NCBI RefSeq assembly: GCF_041435195.1
Contig: NZ_CP108106.1
Location: 3,224,001 to 3,288,000 of the forward strand
Length of the DNA: 64,000 bases
From: Streptomyces sp. NBC_00224
GTDB taxonomy: Bacteria; Actinomycetota; Actinomycetes; Streptomycetales; Streptomycetaceae
Reading direction: 5' to 3'
Notes under the pieces: model-generated
What the model saw: only the letters and a program-made list of their open reading frames with translations
Told to the model about the DNA's origin: nothing
Database searches by the model: none
Shown here: piece by piece, positions 9,807 through 17,870 of the stretch
Position numbering within the stretch: position 1 is the first letter of the stretch
Layout of the letters: the number at the start of each line of letters is the position of its first letter
Translations under genes and position numbers: made by a program

Positions 9807-10614
9807 AGCGCTCCTCCATCACCCGCCGGATCAGCTCTACCGAGTCCCGGAGAGACAGGGCGGCCGCCTGGAGATGATCGTATCGGAGCGAACAGTCCTT
9901 GACAGTCTCCGGGTTGGCCGTGGGATGCCCCATTCCGTAGCCCTCGGTGTAGACGATCGCGGGATCGCTGGAGAACCGATAGAGGTTGAATGAGCCTTGC
10001 AGCCCGGCGTGCGACCCGACCTCGTACGGCAGCACCTGAATGTTTACCTTCGGGTTGTCCTCGTAGCTCAACAGACGCGCCAGTTGATCCCGCATGACCT
10101 GCGAGCCACCAATTTCCTGGCTCAGGGCCGCCTCACTCAGGATCGCCCAGAGCACCGGCGCGCCGTCCTTCTCCAGAATCCGCTGTCGAGCGATCCGGAC
10201 CGCCGTACGGTCCTCCAGATTGACCGGATCCACCGCACCCAGCACCGCCCGGGCGTACCCGCTCGTCTGGAGCAGCCCATGCACCATGTGCGTTTGGAAC
10301 GTATAGACCTCAATCGCCCGCGCCTCCAGCTCAGCAACTTGCTGAAACCAAGCCGGGAGTTGACTTCGCAGCACCAGTGGCAGGAGCCGGGACAGCAGTC
10401 CGCCCGTGCCGAGCGCGATGTCCGCGCGCTCGCTGAAATCGGACGTCGGTAGTTTTCGGGCCGTTTCGATCTGGCCGATCAGTGAGCCCGTGTACGAGAT
10501 GATCGCGCCCAGTTGCTTCTGGGTGAGCCCGCTCGCCTCGCGGTAGCGGCGCAGCTCGTAGCCGTAATAGTCGAGCGGCGAGGCGCTCGGGTCGAGGACG
10601 TTGATGTGGACCAC
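9787..10614 (-). CDS. XRE-family regulator (Scr1-type), partner of DUF397
   Basis: The 275-aa protein has an N-terminal helix-turn-helix (LRRYREASGLTQKQLGAIISYTGSLIGQIETAR, about residues 20-55) and the long C-terminal domain usual in Scr1-like regulators (AWFQQVAELEARAIEVYTFQTHMVHGLLQT...). The GTG at 10614 is chosen because GAGGGGG lies 8 bp upstream and the reading frame above it is shadow coding. It faces the ATPase gene across a 94-bp divergent region, the classic three-gene module that recurs inside the prophage. Confidence 0.88.
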   Translation of the reverse strand: MVHINVLDPSASPLDYYGYELRRYREASGLTQKQLGAIISYTGSLIGQIETARKLPTSDFSERADIALGTGGLLSRLLPLVLRSQLPAWFQQVAELEARAIEVYTFQTHMVHGLLQTSGYARAVLGAVDPVNLEDRTAVRIARQRILEKDGAPVLWAILSEAALSQEIGGSQVMRDQLARLLSYEDNPKVNIQVLPYEVGSHAGLQGSFNLYRFSSDPAIVYTEGYGMGHPTANPETVKDCSLRYDHLQAAALSLRDSVELIRRVMEERYGEQKL

Positions 10615-10708
10615 GGCGGGTACCCCCTCGTGCTCAACTCCGCTTACTTCTAAGCAGGTTGCATTCGTGCCGTAGCCGAGAGTAGCCATCGCACGCCACG
10701 CTCGTCCC

Positions 10709-11188
10709 GTGAACGACAATACCCAGTACGGCATGCGCTTCACGGTCGGCGTGCACTCCGCGCGCCATGTCCGCAGGATCGTCCGTACGCACCTCGACTT
10801 CTGGGCCATGTCCGACCTCGCGGACGCGGCCGAACTCGCCGTGACGGAGCTGCTCGCCAACGTGGTGCGCCATGTGCCCGACCGCTACTGCGAGTTGAGC
10901 ATCCACCGTCGGCCGCACGGCGTACGCGTCGAGGTGTCGGACAGATTCCCGCAGCTTCCCCTGCCGCTCACCGCGTCGGACGAGGACGAGTCCGGGCGCG
11001 GACTCGTCCTCCTGGACGCGATGGTCGACAAGTGGGGTGTCTCCCCGGGCCCGGCCAGGACCGGGAAGACGGTGTGGTTCGAGTGCACCACTGCCGACGG
11101 CACCACCGCCGACGGCATCGTCACCGACGGCCCCAGCGCCGATGACTCAGCCCGCGTAGTCGCGGATCACCTGCCGCGCCACGCGTGA
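10709..11188 (+). CDS. ATP-binding protein (histidine kinase-like / anti-sigma type)
   Basis: The 159-aa protein has a GHKL ATPase core: ELAVTELLANVVRHV (N-box), then DEDESGRGLVLLDAMVDKWG (G-box region). Such single-domain ATPases in streptomycetes resemble SpoIIAB/RsbW anti-sigma factors. The GTG at 10709 lacks a clear ribosome-binding site; an ATG at 10733 is possible. The C-terminal tail is repetitive (DGTTADGIVTDG) and overlaps the convergent metalloprotease gene by 42 bp. Confidence 0.82.
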   Translation: MNDNTQYGMRFTVGVHSARHVRRIVRTHLDFWAMSDLADAAELAVTELLANVVRHVPDRYCELSIHRRPHGVRVEVSDRFPQLPLPLTASDEDESGRGLVLLDAMVDKWGVSPGPARTGKTVWFECTTADGTTADGIVTDGPSADDSARVVADHLPRHA

Positions 11189-12427
11189 GCGGGGGCCCGC
11201 GAGCTCGGCGTCGATCGCGGCGGTGGAGTCCTCGGTGGGGCGGACGGCGGCCGGGTGCGGCGCGGCCGCCTCGGCCAGGCGGCTGCGGCGCAGATGGGTC
11301 GGCGGGTGGGTCGAGTCGACGGCGTGGCCGCGCAGGGCGGCGGTTCGGCGCAGGCGCTCGTACTCCCGCTCCGGTACGGCTCCGATGTGCTCGGCGAGCC
11401 GGTCCCACAGGCCCCGCTCGGCCTCGTCGCGCGACGGGCCCCCGCGGCCCTTGGTGTGCGCGGCGACCGACTCGCGGCGCAGCTCAAGGGCGACCGAGCC
11501 GGCGACCAGGACCTTGTCCATCAGCTCCACGGCCGCGTCGGTCGAGGCGGCCCGGGCGGCGGCCTCGTCCGCGAGGTACTCGGCGCGCTGGGCCGCGCGG
11601 AGGGTGAGCTGGTCCAGCAGGACCAGCACGCCGTACACCACCCATCTCGGCACGGCCATCAGGTAGTTGGCGAACCGCTCGGTCATGGTCGGACACGGCT
11701 TGGGCGACAGGAAGTAGACCCACAGGGCGAGCGAGCGCAGTGCGTTGTGGACGATCGCGCCGTGCCGGGTGTCGCCGTTGGCGTAGTGGCCCAGCTCGTG
11801 GCCGAGGACGGCGACGCGCTGGCGGGGGGTCAGCACCTCCCAGAGGCCGAGCCCCAGCCGGAGCACCCGGCGCTGCCGGATCCCGTACGTGCTGACCGAG
11901 GCGTTGGCGTCGGCCTGGATCACCACCGCGTCCACCCCGCGCGTCCCGACCACGGCCGCGACCTCGTCGATCAGGCCGAACAGGTGCGGCGCGTCGGCCC
12001 GGTACAGCACCGGCTCCTCACCGGTCGCGGGCAGCGAACCGAAGCGGGGCCGGAGCACGAACGCGATGCCCAGGAGCAGAACGCCGAGCGCCCAGCCGCT
12101 GAAGGTGCCGATGCCGCTCACGAGGACCACCGCCCCCGCGACGGCGAGGCCGAGCGTGACGGCGTGCACGAGCAGCGCCAGCGCGCGGGCGAGAACACTG
12201 GACGGGTCCTTGTGGGCGCGGCCGTCGATCCCCTCCGCGAACAGCTGCTCGCCGTGCCGTCGCGCCAGTTGCCGCCGCAGCGCCTCCAGCCGCCCCTCGG
12301 GCGCTTCCGGCGAGCCCGGATCGACGTTCCAGCCGCACTCGGCGCACCACGTCACGAACCTCGGGTCGACGGGTACGTTCTGGCCGCAGTCCGGGCAGAG
12401 CTTCGCCGCCGGTCTTTCGGTCTCCAC
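11147..12427 (-). CDS. M48-family zinc metalloprotease, membrane bound
   Basis: The 426-aa protein starts with a zinc ribbon (CPDCGQ...CAECGW, residues about 11-33), has two hydrophobic segments (about residues 85-130), and then an M48 peptidase domain with HELGHYANGD (the HExxH zinc site) and a later EYLADEAAA glutamate ligand. It resembles HtpX-like membrane proteases. The GTG at 12427 follows a GGGAGGG. The amino-terminal zinc ribbon is an addition compared with classical HtpX. Confidence 0.87.
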   Translation of the reverse strand: METERPAAKLCPDCGQNVPVDPRFVTWCAECGWNVDPGSPEAPEGRLEALRRQLARRHGEQLFAEGIDGRAHKDPSSVLARALALLVHAVTLGLAVAGAVVLVSGIGTFSGWALGVLLLGIAFVLRPRFGSLPATGEEPVLYRADAPHLFGLIDEVAAVVGTRGVDAVVIQADANASVSTYGIRQRRVLRLGLGLWEVLTPRQRVAVLGHELGHYANGDTRHGAIVHNALRSLALWVYFLSPKPCPTMTERFANYLMAVPRWVVYGVLVLLDQLTLRAAQRAEYLADEAAARAASTDAAVELMDKVLVAGSVALELRRESVAAHTKGRGGPSRDEAERGLWDRLAEHIGAVPEREYERLRRTAALRGHAVDSTHPPTHLRRSRLAEAAAPHPAAVRPTEDSTAAIDAELAGPRSRVARQVIRDYAG

Positions 12428-12595
12428 GGTTCTTTTTCCCTCCCCTGGCGGCCCCTCCCCAGGAGCCGCGTCCGATGCCGGGCGGGCGACCGCGCCGACG
12501 AGGCAGGGTAACGCCCGCCTCTTGATCGCCCACATGGCGAGGGGAGGGGCCGACGGTGAGCTCGGCCTCTGGGCCGGGGTGGTGCCGGTGCGGAG

Positions 12596-14665
12596 CTACT
12601 TCGACGCGCCGGAGCCCGACCCCGTTCTGCCCGCCGGCATCGCCTTGGCTCTCCATGTCGCCGCTCTGGGCACGGGCAGCTCCGGCAGCTGAATGCCGCG
12701 CGGGCCCGCCAGCACGTACACCAGGGCGAAGCCCGCGCCGACGACCGTCGCGCCGCCTATCGCGTCGAGCACCCAGTGGTTGGCGGTGGTGACGATCGCG
12801 CAGACCGTGAAGAGCGGGTGGAGCATGCCCAGCACCTTCATCCACAGCTTGGGCGCCACCACCGCGATCACGATGCCGCACCACAGCGACCAGCCGAAGT
12901 GCAGACTGGGCATCGCCGCGTACTGGTTGGTGACCTGCGTCATCGGCCCGTAGTCCGGGTTGGCCAGATCCTGCGGGCCGTGGACGGTGTCGATGAAGTC
13001 CATGCCCGGCATCAGGCGCGGCGGGGCGAGCGGGAAGAACCAGAAGCCGACCAGGCCGAGCAGCGTGGCGAAGCCCAGGGCGGCGCGCGCCCAGCGGTAG
13101 TCCGCCGGGCGGCGCACGTAGAGGACGCCCAGGATGGTCAGCGGCACCACGAAGTGGAACGACTCGTAGTAGAAGTTGAAGAACGACAGCAGCCATTCGG
13201 CGTGCTGGATCGAGTGGTTGGCCCAGTGCTCGATGTCGATGTGGAGGGCGCGCTCGATGGACACCACGGTCCGGCCGTGCGCCTCCGCCGTCTCCCGTCC
13301 GGCGGTGGCCTCCAGCCGGATGTGGGAGTACGCCGAGTAGCCGACGCGTATGACGAGCATTTCCAGGAGCAGGTTCGGGCGGCTGAGCACCCGGCGCCAG
13401 AACGGCAGCAGCGGGATGCGGGCCCAGCGGGCCGGGACGGGCTCCGCGTACGCGGTGGGGACCGGCGCCCGGAAGTGCTCGGAGGTGCGCGGCAGGAACG
13501 GCACCAGGCAGGCCGCCGTCAGCGCCGTCAGCAGGGGAACGTTGTCGCGTAACGGGTACAGCGACGGCACGTTCGGCAGCAGCACCGTGCCCGGGAGCGT
13601 CATCACCAGGATGACGACGGCGGGCCATGCCAGGCGGTCGCGGGCCCTGGTCCCGGCCCGGCCGACCATCGCGAGCAGCACCCACAGGAGCTGGTGCTGC
13701 CAGGCGGTCGGCGAGACGGCGACCGCGACGCAGCCGGTGAGGGCGACGGCGAGCAGGAGCTGGCCGTCGCGCGCGTAGCGGACGGCTCGGCGCAGCCCGA
13801 GGAAGATCACGGCGACGGCGAGCGCCAGGAAGAGCGCGATCTCCAGCGGCCCTTCGAGGCCGACCCGGAGCAGGGCGCCGTGCAGGGACTGGTTGGCGAG
13901 GCCGTCGGGGCGCGCGCCGAGCCCGGCGCCCGCCACGTGGTGCACCCAGTACGTCCAGGAGTCGTGCGGCATGACCGCCCAGGTCAGGGCGGTCGCGGCG
14001 ACGAAGGTGGCGGTGGTGGAGAGGGCCGCGCGTCTGCGTCCGGTGAACCAGAGCAGCGGGACGAAGAGCAGCACGGTGGGCTGGAGGGCCGCGCCGATGC
14101 CGATGAGCACCCCGCAGGCGCGCTGTCCGCGTACGGCGAAGCAGCCGAGCAGGACGAGCAGAACGGGGATGATGCTGGTCTGGCCGGTGGTGAGGGCGTT
14201 GCGGACCGGCAGCGAGAGCATCAGGAGGCTGATGGCGACGGGCGCGGCCACCAGCGAACTACGGCGTGAAATCGGCCCCGGCAGCGCGCGGGCGGCGACG
14301 ACGCCGAGAACCGCGACGAGCAGCAGGGTGGAGAACGTCCAGGCCACACCGAGCGCCTGCTCGGCGGAGTGGGTCAGCGGTTTGAGGACGAGCCCGGCGA
14401 AGGGGGTGCCGGTGAAGTGCTCCTGGTCGTACAGGGACCCTTTGACGTGCAGCACGCCGTTGACACCGTCGGCGCCGTTGGCACCGGTCCAGGTCTCCAG
14501 GTCGGTGAGCCGTTCACCGGGTGGAAGGCGCAGGACGTGGGCCATCTGCCGTAACGCGAGGACGGCGGCGACCAGCCACAGCACCGCCCGGGCCACGCCC
14601 GTCCGGGTGTCCGCCGACCCCGAGTCCACCGTGCTGCCGCGTCCGCCGTGCTCCGCATTAGCCAC
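12596..14665 (-). CDS. Bifunctional GT87 glycosyltransferase / PAP2 phosphatase fusion
   Basis: The 689-aa membrane protein joins a GT87-like polytopic mannosyltransferase half (residues about 1-410, with many hydrophobic helices) to a PAP2/Aur1-like half (about 430-660). The latter shows YAAMPSLHFGWSLW and NHWVLDAIGGA, the Ser-His and His-Asp parts of the phosphatase site. GT87 enzymes use polyprenyl-phosphate-mannose; the PAP2 part may hydrolyse or exchange a lipid phosphate. The GTG at 14665 is preceded by GGGAGG. It is not overlapped by neighbours and probably has its own promoter. Confidence 0.85.
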   Translation of the reverse strand: MANAEHGGRGSTVDSGSADTRTGVARAVLWLVAAVLALRQMAHVLRLPPGERLTDLETWTGANGADGVNGVLHVKGSLYDQEHFTGTPFAGLVLKPLTHSAEQALGVAWTFSTLLLVAVLGVVAARALPGPISRRSSLVAAPVAISLLMLSLPVRNALTTGQTSIIPVLLVLLGCFAVRGQRACGVLIGIGAALQPTVLLFVPLLWFTGRRRAALSTTATFVAATALTWAVMPHDSWTYWVHHVAGAGLGARPDGLANQSLHGALLRVGLEGPLEIALFLALAVAVIFLGLRRAVRYARDGQLLLAVALTGCVAVAVSPTAWQHQLLWVLLAMVGRAGTRARDRLAWPAVVILVMTLPGTVLLPNVPSLYPLRDNVPLLTALTAACLVPFLPRTSEHFRAPVPTAYAEPVPARWARIPLLPFWRRVLSRPNLLLEMLVIRVGYSAYSHIRLEATAGRETAEAHGRTVVSIERALHIDIEHWANHSIQHAEWLLSFFNFYYESFHFVVPLTILGVLYVRRPADYRWARAALGFATLLGLVGFWFFPLAPPRLMPGMDFIDTVHGPQDLANPDYGPMTQVTNQYAAMPSLHFGWSLWCGIVIAVVAPKLWMKVLGMLHPLFTVCAIVTTANHWVLDAIGGATVVGAGFALVYVLAGPRGIQLPELPVPRAATWRAKAMPAGRTGSGSGASK

Positions 14666-14900
14666 GCCGCGCCGAACCTCCCACCGTTCTCCGTAAGCCC
14701 GCTGTTCGCCCGTCGTACCGGCCCCCGACTGTGGGGCGACTCCCTAGAGCCTCGCACCACCCCTCCGAGGAGACTCAGACAACCCCCACTTCGCCTGACT
14801 GTCACCGGGGTTTTGACCGGAACCGCCTTGACCGAACTCCGGAACGGAGCGGAACCGGACGTGCCGCAACGCCGTCGTAGATCCCGTCGGCGTGCGGTAT

Positions 14901-14946
14901 AAGGACGTCGTAAGGGCGTTGTAGCGACGTCGTACGGGCGTTGTTA
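14901..14946 (+). repeat. Short direct repeats upstream of the DUF2330 gene
   Basis: Two 22-bp units, each built of alternating GACGTCGTA and GGGCGTTGT halves, lie immediately upstream of the ribosome-binding site of the next gene. A TATAAG precedes them. They could be binding sites for a regulator; nothing else supports this. Confidence 0.4.
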
Positions 14947-14960
14947 CGGAAGGCGGGGGA

Positions 14961-16112
14961 ATGCGCGGCAAGGGCATCGGGCGGCGAATAGGGCTGCTCA
15001 TGGGGGCATTGCTGACCCTCCAACTCGTTTCGCTCGTCTCCCCCGCGTACGCGTGCGGGTGCGGCGCGATGGTCCACGGCACGGGGACGCGGCTGGCGGT
15101 ACGTCAGGAGACGTCGGCGGTGCGCTGGGACGGTCACAGCGAGCAGATCGTGATGAGCCTCACGGTCGACGGGAACGCCCCGAAGGCGGCGTGGATCATG
15201 CCGGTGCCGCACCGGGCGACGGTCGCGCTGGGCGACCGCGCGCTCTTCTCCGACCTGGAGAAGGCCACGGCGCCGGTGCACAAGGACCGCGACCACTTCT
15301 GGCCGGAGGACGGCGACTGGCCGTTCGCCCACCATCACCGCGCGGTGGGCGACGGCGCGGGCCCCCCGAGGGCGGCCGCGCCGCCGGTCGGCGTGGTCGA
15401 CCGCCAGCGCCTGGGCCCCTTCGACGTGGCCCGCCTGACGGCGACGGACCCGGAAGCGCTGCGGAGTTGGCTGGAAACGAACGGCTTCCAGCTCCCGCCC
15501 ACTCTCTCCACGGAACTGCGCCCCTACGTCGCCCAGAAATGGGAGTACGTGGCGATCCGCCTGGCCCCCGCGTCCGGCGACGGCCCCCTGACGGGCACGC
15601 TCGACCCCCTGAAGCTGACGTTCGCGAGCGACCGGTTGGTCTACCCGATGCGCCTGTCCCGCCTGGCGAAGACGGCCCAGTACCTGAACCTGTACGTGGT
15701 GTCGGCGCACCGGATGGAGCCGGAGTCGCCGATCGGGGGCACGCGGCCGGAGGTGCTGTATGCGGGGCGGGTACCGCAGGAGCAGGGCGAACTGGCGAGG
15801 TTCGCGGGGGTGTCGCACACCTCCGAAGGCGCCACCCCGTACCTCACGGCCCTGAGCCAGTCCTTCTGGCAGCCCTCCGCGATCACCGGCGACCACGAAC
15901 TGACGCGCGCCACCGACGACACCCCGTTCCAACGGGTGATCTGGACGGACCGCCTGATGCGGATAGCGGGCATCCCGGCATGGCTCCTGACGGTGACCAC
16001 GGGCTTGGCGGCGGTGGCAACGACGGCGCTCCTCCTCATACGCCGAGCCTTGCGCCGCCGCCGCGTGGTGATCCCGCCCGCACCGGTCGTGGTGCCGCCG
16101 CCGTTGGGGTGA
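14961..16112 (+). CDS. DUF2330 domain secreted/membrane protein
   Basis: The 383-aa protein has an N-terminal signal sequence ending YACGCGAM, a DUF2330-type extracytoplasmic domain (AAWIMPVPHRATVALGDRALFSDLEKAT...), and a C-terminal transmembrane helix (AWLLTVTTGLAAVATTALLLI) followed by arginines. The CGCG at the mature N-terminus is typical of the family. The function is unknown. ATG 14961 is preceded by GGAAGGCGGGGGA. Confidence 0.85.
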   Translation: MRGKGIGRRIGLLMGALLTLQLVSLVSPAYACGCGAMVHGTGTRLAVRQETSAVRWDGHSEQIVMSLTVDGNAPKAAWIMPVPHRATVALGDRALFSDLEKATAPVHKDRDHFWPEDGDWPFAHHHRAVGDGAGPPRAAAPPVGVVDRQRLGPFDVARLTATDPEALRSWLETNGFQLPPTLSTELRPYVAQKWEYVAIRLAPASGDGPLTGTLDPLKLTFASDRLVYPMRLSRLAKTAQYLNLYVVSAHRMEPESPIGGTRPEVLYAGRVPQEQGELARFAGVSHTSEGATPYLTALSQSFWQPSAITGDHELTRATDDTPFQRVIWTDRLMRIAGIPAWLLTVTTGLAAVATTALLLIRRALRRRRVVIPPAPVVVPPPLG

Positions 16113-16117
16113 ACTCA

Positions 16118-16148
16118 GGCCCGTACGCCTGGAGTTCGCGTACGGGCC
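16118..16148. terminator. Bidirectional stem-loop between convergent genes
   Basis: GGCCCGTACGC and GCGTACGGGCC form a perfect 11-bp stem with a 9-nt loop, placed between the DUF2330 gene and the convergent 153-aa gene. Confidence 0.8.
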
Positions 16149-16170
16149 GTGCGTCCTGGCGCTGCTCCGC

Positions 16171-16632
16171 CTAGAGCTCCAGCATGCGTTCGGTGATCTC
16201 GCGGTAGTCGCGCAGTGCGAGGCGGAGTTCCTCCGTGTCGCCCTTGTCGGGGGCGGAGCGGCGGCGTTCCTTGACCAGTTCGGCGACGCGCGCGGTGGTC
16301 TCGCCCAGTACGGCGTCGGCCTCCTCGACGGCCTGTCGGGGCTCGTCGATGAAGCCGCTCACCGCCCGGTGCAGCCGCAGCGCCCACTTGTCGCGCTCCT
16401 CCGTGGGGAGCAGCGGGGCGGGCTTGAGGTCGGCGGGCGGGGGCGGGGCGGGCTGGTCGGGTGCGGCTGTCGGCGGGGCGGGGGCTCGTACGCCCGGATC
16501 GGACGCGCCCGCCGCCGGGGCGCGTACCGCCGGGTCCGACGGGTCCACCGCCGGGTCGGAGCCGCGTACCGCCGGAGCCACCGGGGTCGCCGCGACCCCG
16601 CCGCCCGCCGTCTCGTCCTCGTGGCGTCGCAT
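16171..16632 (-). CDS. Hypothetical soluble protein, paralogue of its upstream neighbour
   Basis: The 153-aa protein has a low-complexity Pro/Ala/Asp N-terminus with repeated VRAPA/SDPAV pieces and a helical C-terminal domain: ERDKWALRLHRAVSGFIDEPRQAVEEADAVL...GDTEELRLALRDYREITERML. That domain aligns by eye with the last 110 residues of the protein encoded just upstream. The ATG at 16632 overlaps the upstream stop (TGATG). It lacks the membrane helix of its paralogue. Function unknown. Confidence 0.65.
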   Translation of the reverse strand: MRRHEDETAGGGVAATPVAPAVRGSDPAVDPSDPAVRAPAAGASDPGVRAPAPPTAAPDQPAPPPPADLKPAPLLPTEERDKWALRLHRAVSGFIDEPRQAVEEADAVLGETTARVAELVKERRRSAPDKGDTEELRLALRDYREITERMLEL

Positions 16633-17234
16633 CACACCGCACTTCCCTTCGCGTGCCGTCGCGGCAGGGCCGGGCGGCGGGTGGGCTGGGCGTGGCGGGG
16701 GCCCGCCGTGAGGAGTTGCTCGAACAGGGTGCGGGCCTCGATGACCGCCTCCCGTATCTCCTCGGTGTCGCCGGTGCCCCGCGCCGCGCTGTGCACCCGG
16801 CGGTAGCCGTCGAGCCGGCCGGCGTGGTGCACGGACAGCGCCGCGAGCTGGTCCTCGTACGCCTTCGCCGCCGGGAAGCCCCGGTCCTCGGCCAGCCGGG
16901 CCACCAGCTTGTCGGCCGCCTCGGCCGCCCGGCGCGGCGAGTCGACGAACTGCTCCTGGATGCCCGCCCAGCGCACGAGGTAGTGCTCCCGGGCCTCGGG
17001 GGGCAGCGGGCGTTCGGTGAGCGAGCCGTGCCGTTTCAGCCGCTCGGCGAGCTCGCGCTCGGCGGCCTTGCGGTCTCCGTCATGCAGGACGACCGCCCGT
17101 TCGTACTCGGGGCCGAAGCGCCGCCTCAGCCCGCGCCCGCCGGTCGTCGAGCCGCGCAGCGCGAACCGGACGGCGAGGGCGAGGGCGGCGAGGGCGAGCA
17201 CCGCGATCAGGACGACAATCACGATCGTGGACAT
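16632..17234 (-). CDS. Hypothetical membrane-anchored protein
   Basis: The 200-aa protein begins with one transmembrane helix (MSTIVIVVLIAVLALAALAL) and continues as a charged helical cytoplasmic domain (GPEYERAVVLHDGDRKAAERELAER...WAGIQEQFVDSPRRAAEAADKLV...GDTEEIREAVIEARTLFEQLL). The ATG at 17234 has GGAAGG upstream and opens directly with the membrane helix. It shares its C-terminal half with the downstream gene and overlaps it. The family is common in streptomycetes and has no assigned function. Confidence 0.7.
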   Translation of the reverse strand: MSTIVIVVLIAVLALAALALAVRFALRGSTTGGRGLRRRFGPEYERAVVLHDGDRKAAERELAERLKRHGSLTERPLPPEAREHYLVRWAGIQEQFVDSPRRAAEAADKLVARLAEDRGFPAAKAYEDQLAALSVHHAGRLDGYRRVHSAARGTGDTEEIREAVIEARTLFEQLLTAGPRHAQPTRRPALPRRHAKGSAV

Positions 17235-17323
17235 GTCTGCCTTCCCGGTGAGTTGGTCCGTACCCGCCGGGTTGCCAGGAATTCGGTGGCCAAACAGCAC
17301 CGGTGTCGGGTAGGCAGACGCCC

Positions 17324-17827
17324 ATGAGTTGGATCATGAACCGCGAGCCCTACGACTCCCCCGACGCGGCCCTGCTCCGCCGCGAGTACTACGACGAGGT
17401 GGCGAGCCGCTGGTACGGCCGCCCGGCCACCGCCGAGGAGATCGAGGAGGGCCTCACGGACGACGGCGCCGACCGGCTGCGCCCGCCCCTGGGCGACTTC
17501 GTGGTCGGCCGCCACGACGGAGTCGCCGGCGCCTGCGGCGGCATCCTGCTCTGCGAGACCGCCCCGGTCATCGACGGCACCGCCCCGGCCACCGCCGAGC
17601 TGACCCGGGTGTACGTACGCCCCGGCCTGCGCGGCACCGGCGGCGGCGCCGCCCTGCTCACCGCCCTGGAGACGGCCGCCCGCCGCCTCGGCGCCCGCCG
17701 CGTCGCCCTGGACACCCGCCACGACCTGGTCGAGGCCCGCGCGCTGTACGCGCGCAACGGCTACCGCGAGATCGAGCCGTACGCCCAACGCGCCTACGCG
17801 GAAAGGTGGTTCGCGAAGGAGCTGTGA
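17324..17827 (+). CDS. GNAT-family N-acetyltransferase
   Basis: The 167-aa protein has the GNAT acetyl-CoA site VYVRPGLRGTGGGAALLTALE (R/Q-x-x-G-x-G/A type loop, near residue 100) and a C-terminal LYARNGYREIEPY, the usual final strand. It transfers an acetyl group to an unknown amine. ATG 17324 is favoured, with GGTAGG about 11 nt upstream; GTG 17303 and ATG 17336 are alternatives. It converges on the MFS gene. Confidence 0.82.
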   Translation: MSWIMNREPYDSPDAALLRREYYDEVASRWYGRPATAEEIEEGLTDDGADRLRPPLGDFVVGRHDGVAGACGGILLCETAPVIDGTAPATAELTRVYVRPGLRGTGGGAALLTALETAARRLGARRVALDTRHDLVEARALYARNGYREIEPYAQRAYAERWFAKEL

Positions 17828-17870
17828 GGGCGGCAGGGACACGCGCGGGAGGGAGTGACCCGCGCCTGGG

